The translations under genes were made by a program, and so were the position numbers. Source: an uncultured Pelagibacteraceae bacterium (lineage in GTDB: Bacteria > Pseudomonadota > Alphaproteobacteria > Pelagibacterales > Pelagibacteraceae). Taken from it: 61,472 nucleotides of DNA. Below the pieces are notes generated by a model that was not told where the DNA came from, made no database searches, and saw only the letters and a list, made by a program, of their open reading frames with translations. The number at the start of each line of letters is the position of its first letter. The first letter of the stretch is position 1. Positions 38,428 through 52,604 of the stretch are shown here, in pieces. The stretch spans positions 1-61,472 of the forward strand of contig CACISL010000007.1 of the NCBI GenBank assembly GCA_902589305.1, given 5' to 3'.

Positions 38428-39824
38428 AGGATTTCTAAAATAAATTTTTTAAATTTATCTCGATTAAAAATTTTTGAAAATTCTTGATCAAATATATTTT
38501 TTTCAAATGACATTTTTAAAAATTTTAAATCCTCTTCAGATGCTTTATAATTTGCATCCGTCTCAATCATATTGAAATTGATTTTCTTTTTTAAAATATT
38601 TAGGTTACCTTCTATATTTAAAGAAAAAGGTGTATTATTTTTATTGTTTGAAATCTTAAAGTTCTTTAAAAAACCTTTTTTATCATTTGATTTAACGAAA
38701 CATTTAAAATTTAAAATGGGAAATTCTTCAATTAAATTTAAATTGTTATTACACTTTATTTGTCCTTTAGAAATTGATATATCCTTTACAAATACTAATC
38801 TCCCATAAGCTAAAGTTGAGTCCAAGTTAAAACTTTCAATAATCTTATTTCTAATTTTTTTTGATTTATAAATAATTTTATTTTTCATACTCAATTTTTT
38901 AAATAAATTTTTTGCTTCTAATATTTTATTAATATCTATAAAATTAATTATTTCTGAATTAATATTGTTTAAATTTGAATTTAAATTTATTAAAAAAAAA
39001 GGCTTTATTTTTATTGTTCCATCCGAATTTAAAGAGAGATTTTTGCTTCTAAAAAAAGAGTCTTTAATAAATAAAATATTATCTATGTAATTGAAGTTTA
39101 ATTTTAAATTTGAATCTAGAATTTTTGCCTTGAAATTTCCTTTCCAGTGATCTTTTTCAATTTTTTCTAATAGATTTATATAAAATACTACACCTGTATT
39201 AAATAATTTAAATTCTATATTTCTATAATTATTTTTTAATTTAATTTTAAATTTTCTTGAGAAAATTTTTCCTTCAATTAAATTTTTTTTCAAACCATAA
39301 TTTGAATAGTTGATTTCTTTAAATTTGATAACAGTAATATTATCTTTATTAAATTGTATATTTAAATTTTTAAAGGTTAATTTTTTTTTAAGAAAAAAAA
39401 TTTTATTTAATATCTGAAAATTTTGTGAATTAGAAACAAGGTCGCTATTGATAATTGCAATTTTATTTGCTTCGAAATTTCTGAAGTTGTAAATATTTAT
39501 TATTTTTGGATATATTTTTAATGTGTGTATCTTAATATAATTTTTATTTAGATCTAAATTTGCTTTTGCGTTTCTGATTTCTAGGTGTGGTTTAGGTAAG
39601 GAGTTATATTTAATATTTTCTATTTCATCTATAGTCAAACCATAAGTTTGTGACACATAAGACTTAATTATTTGTTTTTTACTTTGATAATCAAAAAGTT
39701 TAGGTATTGATAAAAATATCGATAATGAAATAAGGAAAATTATTAAAAGAAAACTAAGAAAAAAAATGAGTTTAGATAGCCTAAAAAACTTATTGTTAAT
39801 AATTTTGTAAAATTTATTTATCAT
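38424..39824 (-). CDS. AsmA-like membrane-anchored envelope protein
   Basis: This 466-residue protein has an N-terminal membrane helix (about residues 16-42) and a large extracytoplasmic body of repeating amphipathic strands rich in Lys, Asn, Ile and Phe. The pattern [21 protein letters not shown], then [12 protein letters not shown] is typical of AsmA/DUF3971-type proteins. These resemble chorein-like lipid-transfer proteins and influence outer-membrane lipid supply. The C-terminal part is degenerate. It diverges from uvrD with a 44-base gap. Confidence 0.65.
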   Translation of the reverse strand: MINKFYKIINNKFFRLSKLIFFLSFLLIIFLISLSIFLSIPKLFDYQSKKQIIKSYVSQTYGLTIDEIENIKYNSLPKPHLEIRNAKANLDLNKNYIKIHTLKIYPKIINIYNFRNFEANKIAIINSDLVSNSQNFQILNKIFFLKKKLTFKNLNIQFNKDNITVIKFKEINYSNYGLKKNLIEGKIFSRKFKIKLKNNYRNIEFKLFNTGVVFYINLLEKIEKDHWKGNFKAKILDSNLKLNFNYIDNILFIKDSFFRSKNLSLNSDGTIKIKPFFLINLNSNLNNINSEIINFIDINKILEAKNLFKKLSMKNKIIYKSKKIRNKIIESFNLDSTLAYGRLVFVKDISISKGQIKCNNNLNLIEEFPILNFKCFVKSNDKKGFLKNFKISNNKNNTPFSLNIEGNLNILKKKINFNMIETDANYKASEEDLKFLKMSFEKNIFDQEFSKIFNRDKFKKFILEIL

Positions 39825-39868
39825 TTTTTTTATTTTTATAACTAGTATATAAATGAAAATTCTTTCTT

Positions 39869-41901
39869 ATGAATAACATAGATAAATTAATTGAAAACCT
39901 TAACAAGGAACAAAAAGATGCGGTCTTAAGCACTGAAGGACCAAATCTCATAGTAGCTGGAGCTGGCTCAGGCAAAACAAGAGTTTTAACAACGAGATTA
40001 ATTCACATAATAAATCAAAAAAAAGCGTGGCCTAATCAAATATTATGCGTAACTTTCACTAACAAGGCAGCTAAGGAAATGCAAAATAGAGTGATGCAAC
40101 ATATAAAGGGAAGTTCAAATGCTATCCCCTGGTTAGGAACGTTTCATTCAATTAGTGTTAAATTTTTAAGAAGACATGCAGAAGCATTGGGCTATAAAAG
40201 TAATTTTACAATTTTAGACACTGAAGATCAAAAGAAACTCATAAGAAATATTGTAAAAGCTGAAGATATGGATGCAAAAAAATTTTCTCCTCAACTAATT
40301 ATTTATCATATAGATCAATGGAAAAATAAGGGACTTTTGCCTAAAAATATTAAATTAGAAAAATCTGGAACTATTCTAAAGTCAATATTGAAGGTATATG
40401 AAATATATCAAAATAAAATGAAAGATTTAAATGCATTTGACTTTGGTGATCTGATTTTATTTTGTGTAAAACTTTTTGAAGAAAACCAGGATATAAGAGA
40501 GATATATCAGAATAATTTCAAGTATATTTTAGTAGATGAATTTCAAGATACTAATTTTATTCAAAATAAATGGTTAAATTTATTAGTAAATGAAAATCAG
40601 AATATTTGTTGTGTTGGTGATGATGATCAATCTATTTATAGCTGGAGAGGAGCTGAAATAAAAAACTTTTTGACATTTGACCAAATATATAAAGGTTGCA
40701 AAGTTTTCAAATTAGAACAAAATTATAGATCTACAAAAAATATATTAGAAACTGCATCTCATTTAATTTCTAACAATTCTAGTAGAGTAGGTAAAAAATT
40801 ATGGTCTTCAGCAAGTCAGGGGGATTTGGTTAAGTTAAATTGTTACAGAACTGGTAAAGAGGAGGCTCAAGGTATAAGTGACGTAATCGAACAAAAAATC
40901 AAAAAAAAATATTCTCTAAACGAAGTCGCGATATTAGTAAGGGCAATTTATCAAACAAGGGAGTTTGAGGAAAGATTTCTTCAGGTGGGAATAGGTTATA
41001 GAGTGCTAGGAGGTATAAAATTTTATGAAAGAGCTGAAATAAAAGATGCGGTGTCCTATTTAAGAATAATAAATCAAAAATTTGACGATTTAGCCCTAGA
41101 AAGAGTAATTGGTGTGCCAAAGAAAGGCATTGGAGAGAGCACTATTAATCAAATTTACACTTTTGGTAAACTAAACAAATTATGTCTTGAAGACTCAATT
41201 ATCAAATTAATTGAGAAGGGCGATTTAAAACCAAAGATTAAGACATCAATAAGTCAGCTTATCAATATGATCCATAAATGGCGGAAAGATTCATCCAAAA
41301 TGAAGCATTATGATTTACTAAAATTAGTTTTAGACGAGTCAGGATATTCTTCTATGTTAAAAAATAAAAAAGATTTAGAAAATGAAAATAGATTGGAAAA
41401 TTTAAAAGAATTGCTAAGAGCTATGCAGGATTACGATAATTTGCAAAGTTTTTTAGAACATGTGGCTTTAGCCACTTCTATAGATCAGGAATGGGAAGGT
41501 GCAAAGATAAATTTAATGACTATGCATGCTGCTAAGGGTTTAGAATTTGATGTTGTTTTTCTACCTGGTTGGGAGGAAGGTTTGTTTCCTCATCAAAAAT
41601 CTTTAGAAGAAAAAGGAGACTTTGCGCTAGAGGAAGAAAGAAGACTAGCTTACGTTGGTATTACAAGGGCTAAAAAAGAAGCTTATTTATCTTTTGCTAT
41701 GAAAAGAGCCTATCACGGAGATTGGATGGATGCTCTTCCTTCAAGATTTATTAATGAAATTCCAGAAGAAAGTGTAGAAAAAAATGAAGTAGAAAATTTT
41801 GAATATAATGATTTTGAATTCAATCAAGATACTTCGATTGAATTTGATGAAGAATATAGAAGTCCAGGATGGGATAGATACAAAAAAAATAAAATGCTCA
41901 A

Positions 41902-41914
<13 letters not shown>
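39869..41914 (+). CDS. uvrD: UvrD/Rep/PcrA-type DNA helicase II
   Basis: This 681-residue SF1A 3'-5' helicase works in nucleotide excision and mismatch repair. Motif order is normal: GAGSGKTRVL (motif I), FTNKAAKEM (Ia), FQDTNFIQ in VDEFQD (II), GDDDQSIYSWRGAE (III), QNYRST (IV), and LMTMHAAKGLEFDVVFLPG with YVGITRAKKEAYL (V and VI). The C-terminal tail is acidic. Its end overlaps pepP by 13 bases. Confidence 0.95.
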
Positions 41915-45633
<3,719 letters not shown>

Positions 45634-45648
45634 TTATCTCATTTATAA

Positions 45649-46488
45649 TTATTTTATTATTTTAATGATTTTATCAAAAAAATTTTTTTCTTTTTTCAAC
45701 ATTTCCTCTTTTGATTTTAGTTCTTCTTTTATGTCATAATTCTTATTTAAGACTTTGTAGGATTGTTTAAACCACTCACTGGAATTGTAATTATATCCCA
45801 AAATTTTTGCATATTTTCTAGCTTCATCCTCTAATCCTAAGTGATAATGAATTTCTACTAGTCTATGTAGAGCTTCTTCGATAAAAATAGTTTTGTCATA
45901 ATCTTTTATAATTATTTTTAATCTGTTAATTGCTGGTACCCATTTTTGAATTGAAATATAATATCTTGCAATAAATAATTCTTTTGCTGCCAATTGATTT
46001 TGAATTAGATCTTTTTTAAATCTCAAATCCATTCCATAATCGGTATCTGGATATTTTTTTAAAAAAGAATCAATTCTTTTATCTGCTTCTAATAAAGGTT
46101 TTAAGTCCTTTCTTTCATCGCTTATTTGTTCAAAATAAATAATTGCAATTAAGTAGTGAGCATAAATTACATTTTTATCAGCAGGATAAGTCTTCAAGTA
46201 TCTTTGTAAACTTTCTAGCGCTTCATCATAAAAATTTATTCCGTATAATGAGAAGCTTGACATAATTGCTGATTTGGCAGCTAAGTCTATCTCTTCAAAG
46301 TTTAATTCAGCTTCAGCAAATTTTTTACTCGCGAAAAAAAAATCATTTTTATCAAAAGCATTTATTGCTTCTTCATACAGTAAATAAGGATTTTTTTTAT
46401 CCGATGGTTTATAAATTAATTCATCTTTTTTTGAGCACGAAAATAAAAAAAAGATTATGAGAATTGATTTAAAAATTCTTAAACTCAT
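45649..46488 (-). CDS. bamD: Outer membrane assembly lipoprotein BamD
   Basis: This 279-residue lipoprotein of the BAM complex folds outer-membrane beta-barrels. The lipobox FLFSC places the lipidated Cys at residue 18. The mature part is a set of tetratricopeptide repeats (about residues 30-240): YEEAINAFDKNDFFFASKKF, SLQRYLKTYPADKNVIYA and LFIARYYISIQKWVPAINRL. The C-terminus is lysine-rich. It follows lpxC by 47 bases and is six bases upstream of the ligA frame. Confidence 0.93.
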   Translation of the reverse strand: MSLRIFKSILIIFFLFSCSKKDELIYKPSDKKNPYLLYEEAINAFDKNDFFFASKKFAEAELNFEEIDLAAKSAIMSSFSLYGINFYDEALESLQRYLKTYPADKNVIYAHYLIAIIYFEQISDERKDLKPLLEADKRIDSFLKKYPDTDYGMDLRFKKDLIQNQLAAKELFIARYYISIQKWVPAINRLKIIIKDYDKTIFIEEALHRLVEIHYHLGLEDEARKYAKILGYNYNSSEWFKQSYKVLNKNYDIKEELKSKEEMLKKEKNFFDKIIKIIK

Positions 46489-46535
46489 TAAATGACTAAT
46501 ATCAGAATATATTGAAATGGTAAATTTAAACGATT

Positions 46536-47456
46536 TTATACACCAATAGCTACTGAATTTTCGCTAGAATTTTGATTTTGTTTTCCTATATTTTCAAAAT
46601 TCTCAAAACTCCAATTTGTTTTATCAGAGAAAAACTTTTTTAGTAGTTTATTTGTTAGTGCGTGACCACCTTGGGAAGTTTTAATATGGCCAAATATTCT
46701 ATTTCCAGATAGCATTATATCACCTAAACAGTCTAATATCTTATGAAACACAAATTCATGTCTGTTTCTTAAACCATCTTCATTAAGAATTTTATCTCCT
46801 TGTACTACGACTGCGTTATCTAATGAACCACCTTTAGCTAAACCCATCCTCTTAATATTATCTATATCTTCATACAAGCAAAAAGTTCTAGAGTTATAAA
46901 TAGAAGATAAATCGTTTTCACTTAGTTTAAATTCTTTTCTTCTTGTTCGTATCAAAGGATTATTAAAAACTATTTCAAAATCAATTTTTAAATCTTTATT
47001 TAGTGGCTCAATAGAAATAAATTTTTGCCCATCTTTCACTTCTACTTTTTTTAAGACTTTAATAAATTTTCTGGGTTTACTCTGATCTTCTATTCCAACT
47101 TCTCTTATAGCATCCACGAAGTCTACTGCTGAGCCATCCATGATGGGTATCTCTGGAGCGTCAACTTCTACAATCGCATTGTCTATACCTTCACCATAAA
47201 AAGCTGCCATAAGATGTTCAACAGTCGATACACTTGCTCCTTTTTCATTTTTTAATTTAGTACATAGCACAGGTTCAACTACATTTTTAAAATTCGCTGG
47301 AATAATATTATTTTCATCTAAGTCTATTCGCTTGAAGATGATACCAGTATTTGCTTTTGCAGGATTAATGGTTAAATTAACACTGATACCATTATGAAGA
47401 CCAATTCCTTTTAAGGAAATTTTTTCTCTTAAAGTTTTTTGTGTAAATTTTAGCAT
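46536..47456 (-). CDS. lpxC: UDP-3-O-acyl-N-acetylglucosamine deacetylase LpxC
   Basis: This 306-residue zinc enzyme is the committed step of lipid A synthesis. The signature VSTVEHLMAAFYGEGIDNAI contains the zinc His, and FVFHKILDCLGD contains the other His and the Asp. The dual fold (GLHNGISVNLTINPAK at the start) is complete. The presence of LpxC shows that the cell makes lipid A. It follows ftsA by 64 bases. Confidence 0.95.
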   Translation of the reverse strand: MLKFTQKTLREKISLKGIGLHNGISVNLTINPAKANTGIIFKRIDLDENNIIPANFKNVVEPVLCTKLKNEKGASVSTVEHLMAAFYGEGIDNAIVEVDAPEIPIMDGSAVDFVDAIREVGIEDQSKPRKFIKVLKKVEVKDGQKFISIEPLNKDLKIDFEIVFNNPLIRTRRKEFKLSENDLSSIYNSRTFCLYEDIDNIKRMGLAKGGSLDNAVVVQGDKILNEDGLRNRHEFVFHKILDCLGDIMLSGNRIFGHIKTSQGGHALTNKLLKKFFSDKTNWSFENFENIGKQNQNSSENSVAIGV

Positions 47457-47520
47457 TGTTTTTTATACAAAATCACTTGAATTGAATTAAAACACTAAAT
47501 GTTTCTGAAAATAACAATAT

Positions 47521-48717
47521 TTAATTAAAAATAGGATCAAAAAACCTAGCTATAAATGACTTTTTTTCTTGAATAATAGGCACAGCTTCTTTTTTCCACC
47601 CATATTGAACAAGATTATTAGCGCTTTGATAAATTTCTTCTACTGACAAACTTTTAATTGAATTTACTTTAAATTCATTTTGTTTTGAAAATTCAAACAG
47701 ATAAATTTTTTGCAAACAATTTAAACTAAAAGAGTCATTTATACATAAATAAATAAGCAAATTTTTTTTTAAATAACTCTTTAAATTTATATTTTTTAAA
47801 ATTATTATTTCAGCTAATTCTTGAATTCTTGCCCTAGCCACATCATATAATAGTTTCTTTTTTATTTTACGAAAATTCAAATTTTCAAAAAAGTTTTTTT
47901 CTACAAAATCGTTTTCAGTGTTGTTCTCAGAAAGATTTGAATTTTTCAAAATATTTTTTACCGTCTTTCTATCTAATGCAATAATTTTTGAAATGTCATT
48001 TAGAATTAAATTTGTCCCAAATTGAAATTTTTGGGAAAATTTTAAAGCGGAATTTTCAAAAAATGAAATATCGATAATATTTTCACCTATATCAATTTTA
48101 AAGAATGTTTCAGCGTCTGGTTTTTCATTTATAATTTTTGTACCTTCTAAAAAATTCTTAGAAATAATTTTTGTAATTTTTAAACTACATTTATCAAAAA
48201 TATTTTTTAGATTATTATAGTCATTTCTTTCAATTAAAAAAAAAGAAAGTTCTTGTGAGTAGAAATTTCCAAATAACCCAATAGGTAAATTATCAATATT
48301 TTTTTTATCTAGAATATATTTTGAATTAAAAATGTGTATAATTTTTTTCTGTTTTTCAATTTCATTTACTTTTGATTTAAGTGAATTTAAGATATAAGTT
48401 ACATTGTCTTTATCCAATTGTGTCCCATTTAACTTTTTATAACCAGTAAAATTAATTATAGAATTATTGAAATCTTTTATTATAAGTATAACATCTTTAA
48501 AAATAAAATTTATTTTTTGTTCAATTGAGTAAATATTGTCTTTAATAATTTTATAAATTAAATCTAAATTAGTAATTTTATTTTCACTTATTCCCTCTTG
48601 TGGAATTTTTTTTGAATAAATTAATTTAAAATTATTATTTAAATCGCTATCGCCTACAATAAAAACAAAGTCAAAACTATTAATTTCGATGTAAAGAATT
48701 GGTGAATTAATTTGCAT
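47521..48717 (-). CDS. ftsA: Highly divergent FtsA-like cell division protein
   Basis: This 398-residue protein is identified as FtsA by position (after ftsQ, before lpxC), by actin-like layout and by the C-terminal amphipathic helix SFIARFFDPIFN, the membrane-targeting sequence. The phosphate-2 motif reads KIDIGENIIDISFF (around residue 207) where FtsA normally has DIGGGTTD; GGG and TT are lost. The neighbouring FGTNLILNDISKIIALD matches the FtsA block after it. Nucleotide binding may be weak. The gene is clearly not a shadow: the frame is long, and its stop touches no other. Confidence 0.75.
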   Translation of the reverse strand: MQINSPILYIEINSFDFVFIVGDSDLNNNFKLIYSKKIPQEGISENKITNLDLIYKIIKDNIYSIEQKINFIFKDVILIIKDFNNSIINFTGYKKLNGTQLDKDNVTYILNSLKSKVNEIEKQKKIIHIFNSKYILDKKNIDNLPIGLFGNFYSQELSFFLIERNDYNNLKNIFDKCSLKITKIISKNFLEGTKIINEKPDAETFFKIDIGENIIDISFFENSALKFSQKFQFGTNLILNDISKIIALDRKTVKNILKNSNLSENNTENDFVEKNFFENLNFRKIKKKLLYDVARARIQELAEIIILKNINLKSYLKKNLLIYLCINDSFSLNCLQKIYLFEFSKQNEFKVNSIKSLSVEEIYQSANNLVQYGWKKEAVPIIQEKKSFIARFFDPIFN

Positions 48718-48720
48718 AAT

Positions 48721-49377
48721 TTACTTTAAGATAAGTTGATTTTCAATTCTATAATCAAAGATTTTATATTTTTTAAAATTTGCTTGATTTTTTATATACA
48801 TAAAATTTTCGAGACTATAATCATAGTCATTGATGGGTAGCTTTATGACCTGATTTTTAATTGTTACAATGTCCCATCTTTGTGCATCAAACAAGAAAAA
48901 AGTTTGAATCTCCTCTAATGGAAAATTAGTTTTTTTTAAATCATTATAAAATTTTTTAAAACTTTTTTGATCTCCAAAAACTGTGGGTAAGTCTTTAAAT
49001 TTTTTTAAATAAACAAAATTAATCGCCTCATCATTATTAGTATAATATTTTTTTTCTTTTTTGTTTTGTAAAATAGCTATTGGTTTTTTTTCGGTTATTT
49101 TGATTTTGATCTTATTAGGAAAAATCTTTTTTATCTCAAAACTCTCTATAAAATCTTCTTCCTTTAATTTTTCTTTTATATTGTTAGTTTGTAGCAAAAA
49201 AAGACTAGTTCCATATAAAAAAGATAACTTATTCTTGATCTTTTTTTCATTTATGATGACGTTATTTTCTAAGATAATTTTTTTAATTTGAAAATTGTGA
49301 AAAAAACTAAAATTCTTTTGAATATTGTAAGTACTAAAAAGTAAAAATAATATTAAAGCGATTAAAAATCGTCTCAT
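48721..49377 (-). CDS. ftsQ: Cell division protein FtsQ
   Basis: This 218-residue bitopic protein has one membrane helix (residues 3-20), a POTRA domain (IKKIILENNVIINEKKIKNKL, then KKIFPNKIKIKITEKKPIAI) and a C-terminal beta domain. FtsQ links early and late divisome proteins. It follows ddl by a 4-base overlap (49374-49377) and precedes ftsA by three bases, the usual order. Confidence 0.9.
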   Translation of the reverse strand: MRRFLIALILFLLFSTYNIQKNFSFFHNFQIKKIILENNVIINEKKIKNKLSFLYGTSLFLLQTNNIKEKLKEEDFIESFEIKKIFPNKIKIKITEKKPIAILQNKKEKKYYTNNDEAINFVYLKKFKDLPTVFGDQKSFKKFYNDLKKTNFPLEEIQTFFLFDAQRWDIVTIKNQVIKLPINDYDYSLENFMYIKNQANFKKYKIFDYRIENQLILK

Positions 49378-50312
49378 TTATTGATATTAGAATCTAATAA
49401 TATTTTTTCAATTAAATCAGGAAAGCTTATTCCGCAGTAATTAGCAATTTCTGGCACAAGAGACAAATTAGTCATGCCTGGTTGAGTATTTAGTTCTAAA
49501 ATATAAAATTTATTTTTAAAATATTTGAAATCTGTCCTGGAAACACCTCTGCAATTTAGAACTTTATGTGCTTTTTTTGCAATTCTTAAAACCTCAAAAT
49601 ATTTATTTTTTTTTAATCTTGCTGGCATTATATGTTTTGTTTTTGCCTTTTTTGTATACTTAGCTTTATAGTCATAAAATGTTCTTCTAGGAACAAGTTC
49701 AATGGCACCTAAAGCTTTTTTGTTTAAAACGGCAACTTGAATTTCTTGACCGCCAATATATTCCTCAAACATTAGTTGATTGTATTTTCTAAAAAGGACT
49801 TTTATTGTTTTTTTTAAAACACTGAAACTTTTGACTATTTTAACACCTAAACTTGATCCCTCATTTATTGGTTTGATAACTAATGGAAAATTAATTCTAT
49901 TTTTTTTTAATAATATCTTGATTTTATAGTCTTTATTATCATTCTTTTGCAATGAGAAAAATTTAGGTGTCAAAATATTATTGTCAATAAATATTTGTTT
50001 TGAAATAATTTTATTCATTGCATTGTATGAACTAACTATACCTGAGTGAGTATAGGGAATATTCAAATATTCAAAATAACTTTGGGCAACACCATCTTCT
50101 CCGTCTTTACCGTGTAAAGCATTAAAAATTAGATCTATTTTTTGTCTATTTATCAAATTAAAATTTTTAAATTTTGGATCAAACTTTGAAACAATGTATT
50201 TCTTTTTCTTTAATGCTTTAATGCAAGCATTCCCACTGTTTAGACTCACGGCCCTTTCTCCTGATGTGCCGCCTAGGACTACTAGAACTCTTTTAAATTT
50301 TTTTTTACTCAC
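49374..50312 (-). CDS. ddl: D-alanine-D-alanine ligase (Ddl)
   Basis: This 312-residue ATP-grasp enzyme makes the D-Ala-D-Ala dipeptide used by MurF. Motifs: VVLGGTSGERAVSLNSG at the N-terminus, FNALHGKDGEDG, PLVIKPINEGSSLGVKIV, FMFEEY-type EEYIGGQEIQVAVL and the metal-binding ILELNTQPGMTNLS. The start lies inside the murB end. Confidence 0.94.
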   Translation of the reverse strand: MSKKKFKRVLVVLGGTSGERAVSLNSGNACIKALKKKKYIVSKFDPKFKNFNLINRQKIDLIFNALHGKDGEDGVAQSYFEYLNIPYTHSGIVSSYNAMNKIISKQIFIDNNILTPKFFSLQKNDNKDYKIKILLKKNRINFPLVIKPINEGSSLGVKIVKSFSVLKKTIKVLFRKYNQLMFEEYIGGQEIQVAVLNKKALGAIELVPRRTFYDYKAKYTKKAKTKHIMPARLKKNKYFEVLRIAKKAHKVLNCRGVSRTDFKYFKNKFYILELNTQPGMTNLSLVPEIANYCGISFPDLIEKILLDSNINK

Positions 50313-51210
50313 CGATTATTTTAATCTCTAGTTCCAGATCAACTCCTAATTTATTATAAACTTCTTTTTTTACCTTTTTAATTAAGTCTTCAATATCAGA
50401 TGATTTAGCGTTTCCGTTATTTACGAAAAAATTACAATGCTTATCTGAAATTATAGCATCTCCAACTTTAAATTTATCAGAGCCAGTTTCTTTAATTACT
50501 TGCCAAGCTTTTTTCTGTTCACTTAAATTTTTGAAAGTACTACCGCATGTTTTGATTTGATTAGGTTGAGATAATTTTTTTCTCTCAATGAGTTCTATCT
50601 GTTTTTTTTTAATTAATTCTTTTGCTTTTTTTGTTCCTTTTAATTTAACCGAAGTAATAATCATGTCTTTCGGTAAGCTTGAACCCCTATATGCAAAATC
50701 AATTTCGTCACGCTTTATCTCTTTCTCGGTACAATCATGAATATCAATAGTATTAATAGAAACCAAAATTTTTGAAACATCATTTCCATAGCATCCACTA
50801 TTCATAATCACGGCACCTCCGATTGATCCTGGAATACATGATAGAAATTCAAAATCAGCTAATCCATTTTCTTGAGCAAAACTTGAAATTTTTTTATCTA
50901 AAGTAGCTGCACCAACTTCAATAATATTTTTATCTTTTAAATTAATAAAAGAAAAGTTTGAGCTGAGTTTTATTACAACACCTTTAATTCCATTATCCCT
51001 GATTAATGTATTGGATCCAGCTCCAAGAATTGTAATTTTATACTTATCTCTTTTATTAAATTTTAAAAAGTCGATTAATTGATTTTTGCTTTCTGGTCTA
51101 AATAAGTATTCAGCTGGGCCCCCTAAATTAAACCAACTATAATTTGATAGATTAATATTATTTGAAATATTTTTACTAAACCTTTCAATCAATTTGTCGT
51201 TAATATTCAT
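50305..51210 (-). CDS. murB: UDP-N-acetylenolpyruvoylglucosamine reductase MurB
   Basis: This 301-residue FAD enzyme reduces the enolpyruvyl group to make UDP-MurNAc. The FAD block WFNLGGPAEYLFRPESKNQL is followed by GAGSNTLIRDNG. The catalytic residues are in FAYRGSSLP (Tyr, Arg), TCGSTFKN (Ser) and the final LELEIKIIGE (Glu). It lies between murC and ddl with overlapping ends. Confidence 0.95.
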   Translation of the reverse strand: MNINDKLIERFSKNISNNINLSNYSWFNLGGPAEYLFRPESKNQLIDFLKFNKRDKYKITILGAGSNTLIRDNGIKGVVIKLSSNFSFINLKDKNIIEVGAATLDKKISSFAQENGLADFEFLSCIPGSIGGAVIMNSGCYGNDVSKILVSINTIDIHDCTEKEIKRDEIDFAYRGSSLPKDMIITSVKLKGTKKAKELIKKKQIELIERKKLSQPNQIKTCGSTFKNLSEQKKAWQVIKETGSDKFKVGDAIISDKHCNFFVNNGNAKSSDIEDLIKKVKKEVYNKLGVDLELEIKIIGE

Positions 51211-52604
51211 AAAAGAATTTTAAGGTCTCTCATATAACTTGATATTGTTCCAGCTCCCATACCAATTATTATTTCATTGCTTATTAAATTTTTTTTACAA
51301 AATTTTTCTATTTCTGAAAAATTTTTGACTAATATGACTTGAGTTTTGGATAAGTTTGAAATTTGATTTCCGAATTCTGTTTGATTGTAATTTCTATTTT
51401 TTTTTTCACCTGCTGCATAAATTGGGCATAGAAGTACTAAGTCCGATCTTTTAAATGACTTTGCAAATTCTTTTTTTAAGGATTTAATTCTTGAATATCG
51501 ATGAGGTTCGAAAACAGATATTATTTTTCTGTCTTTGTAAACATTTTTAACACCATCAAGAATAGATTTTATTTCAGTAGGATGATGTGCATAATCATCG
51601 TAAAAATCATTATTGTTTTTAGTAAATATTTTTGTCATTCTTCTTTGGACACCTGTGAATTTTTTAAGAGATTTTTTTATTATATTTTGATTAACCCCTA
51701 AATTTAAACAAACTGCAACTGCCGCAGCCGCATTAAGAACATTATGTTTTCCAAGTAATTTCAATTTTATATTTTTAATTTTTTTATTTTTTCTTTCTAT
51801 ATCTTTATAATTTAAGTCAAATATAGAATAATCAACTTTGTATTTTATGTTTGAAATTTGGTAATTGGCTTTTTTATTTTCACCATAAGTGAGAATATTT
51901 TTATTTTTAATTCTTTTAAAAATTTTTTTTAAATTTTTATCATCTACACAAATTATTGATTTACCAGTTGGTGGTGTTTTTTCTATAAACTTTATAAAAG
52001 AATTTTCTAAATTTTTGAAATTTTTGTAGAAGTCTACATGCTCATAATCAATATTGGTTACTATTGAATAATTTATAGGAAGTTTTAGAAAACTTCCGTC
52101 GGATTCATCTGCCTCTAAAATAGCCCAATCTCCTTTTCCCAGTTTAGCGTTACTATTAAATGAATTTATAACACCTCCATTGACTATCGTAGGGTCAAGC
52201 TTTTGGTCAGATAAAATCTTAGAAACAAGAGAGGTTGTTGTAGTCTTCCCATGAGAACCCGTTATAATAATATTTTTTTTTAAAGACACTACGTCTGCAA
52301 GCACCTCTGCCCTAGAGTAAATTGGTATTCTTTTTAATTTTGCATATCTAATTTCACTATTATTATTTTTTATTGCTGAAGATCTAACTAAAATTGTTGA
52401 ACTCATAACATTTTTTTTAGAATGACCAATAAATACTTTAATCCCAGCCTTTAAACACGAAGAAGTATTCTTATTTTTGCTTTGGTCGCTACCTTGAATT
52501 CTGAAACCCATGTTCTTCATTATTTGGGCCAAACCACTCATACCTATTCCACCTATACCAACAAAGTGGATTATTTCCTTTTGACCTAAATTAATTTTTT
52601 TCAT
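51207..52604 (-). CDS. murC: UDP-N-acetylmuramate-L-alanine ligase MurC
   Basis: This 465-residue Mur ligase adds the first L-Ala. HFVGIGGIGMSGLAQIM is the UDP-binding Rossmann motif, ITGSHGKTTTTSLVSK the ATP P-loop (near residue 114), and DYAHHPTEIKSIL the catalytic block. It overlaps murG by 14 bases. Confidence 0.96.
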   Translation of the reverse strand: MKKINLGQKEIIHFVGIGGIGMSGLAQIMKNMGFRIQGSDQSKNKNTSSCLKAGIKVFIGHSKKNVMSSTILVRSSAIKNNNSEIRYAKLKRIPIYSRAEVLADVVSLKKNIIITGSHGKTTTTSLVSKILSDQKLDPTIVNGGVINSFNSNAKLGKGDWAILEADESDGSFLKLPINYSIVTNIDYEHVDFYKNFKNLENSFIKFIEKTPPTGKSIICVDDKNLKKIFKRIKNKNILTYGENKKANYQISNIKYKVDYSIFDLNYKDIERKNKKIKNIKLKLLGKHNVLNAAAAVAVCLNLGVNQNIIKKSLKKFTGVQRRMTKIFTKNNNDFYDDYAHHPTEIKSILDGVKNVYKDRKIISVFEPHRYSRIKSLKKEFAKSFKRSDLVLLCPIYAAGEKKNRNYNQTEFGNQISNLSKTQVILVKNFSEIEKFCKKNLISNEIIIGMGAGTISSYMRDLKILL

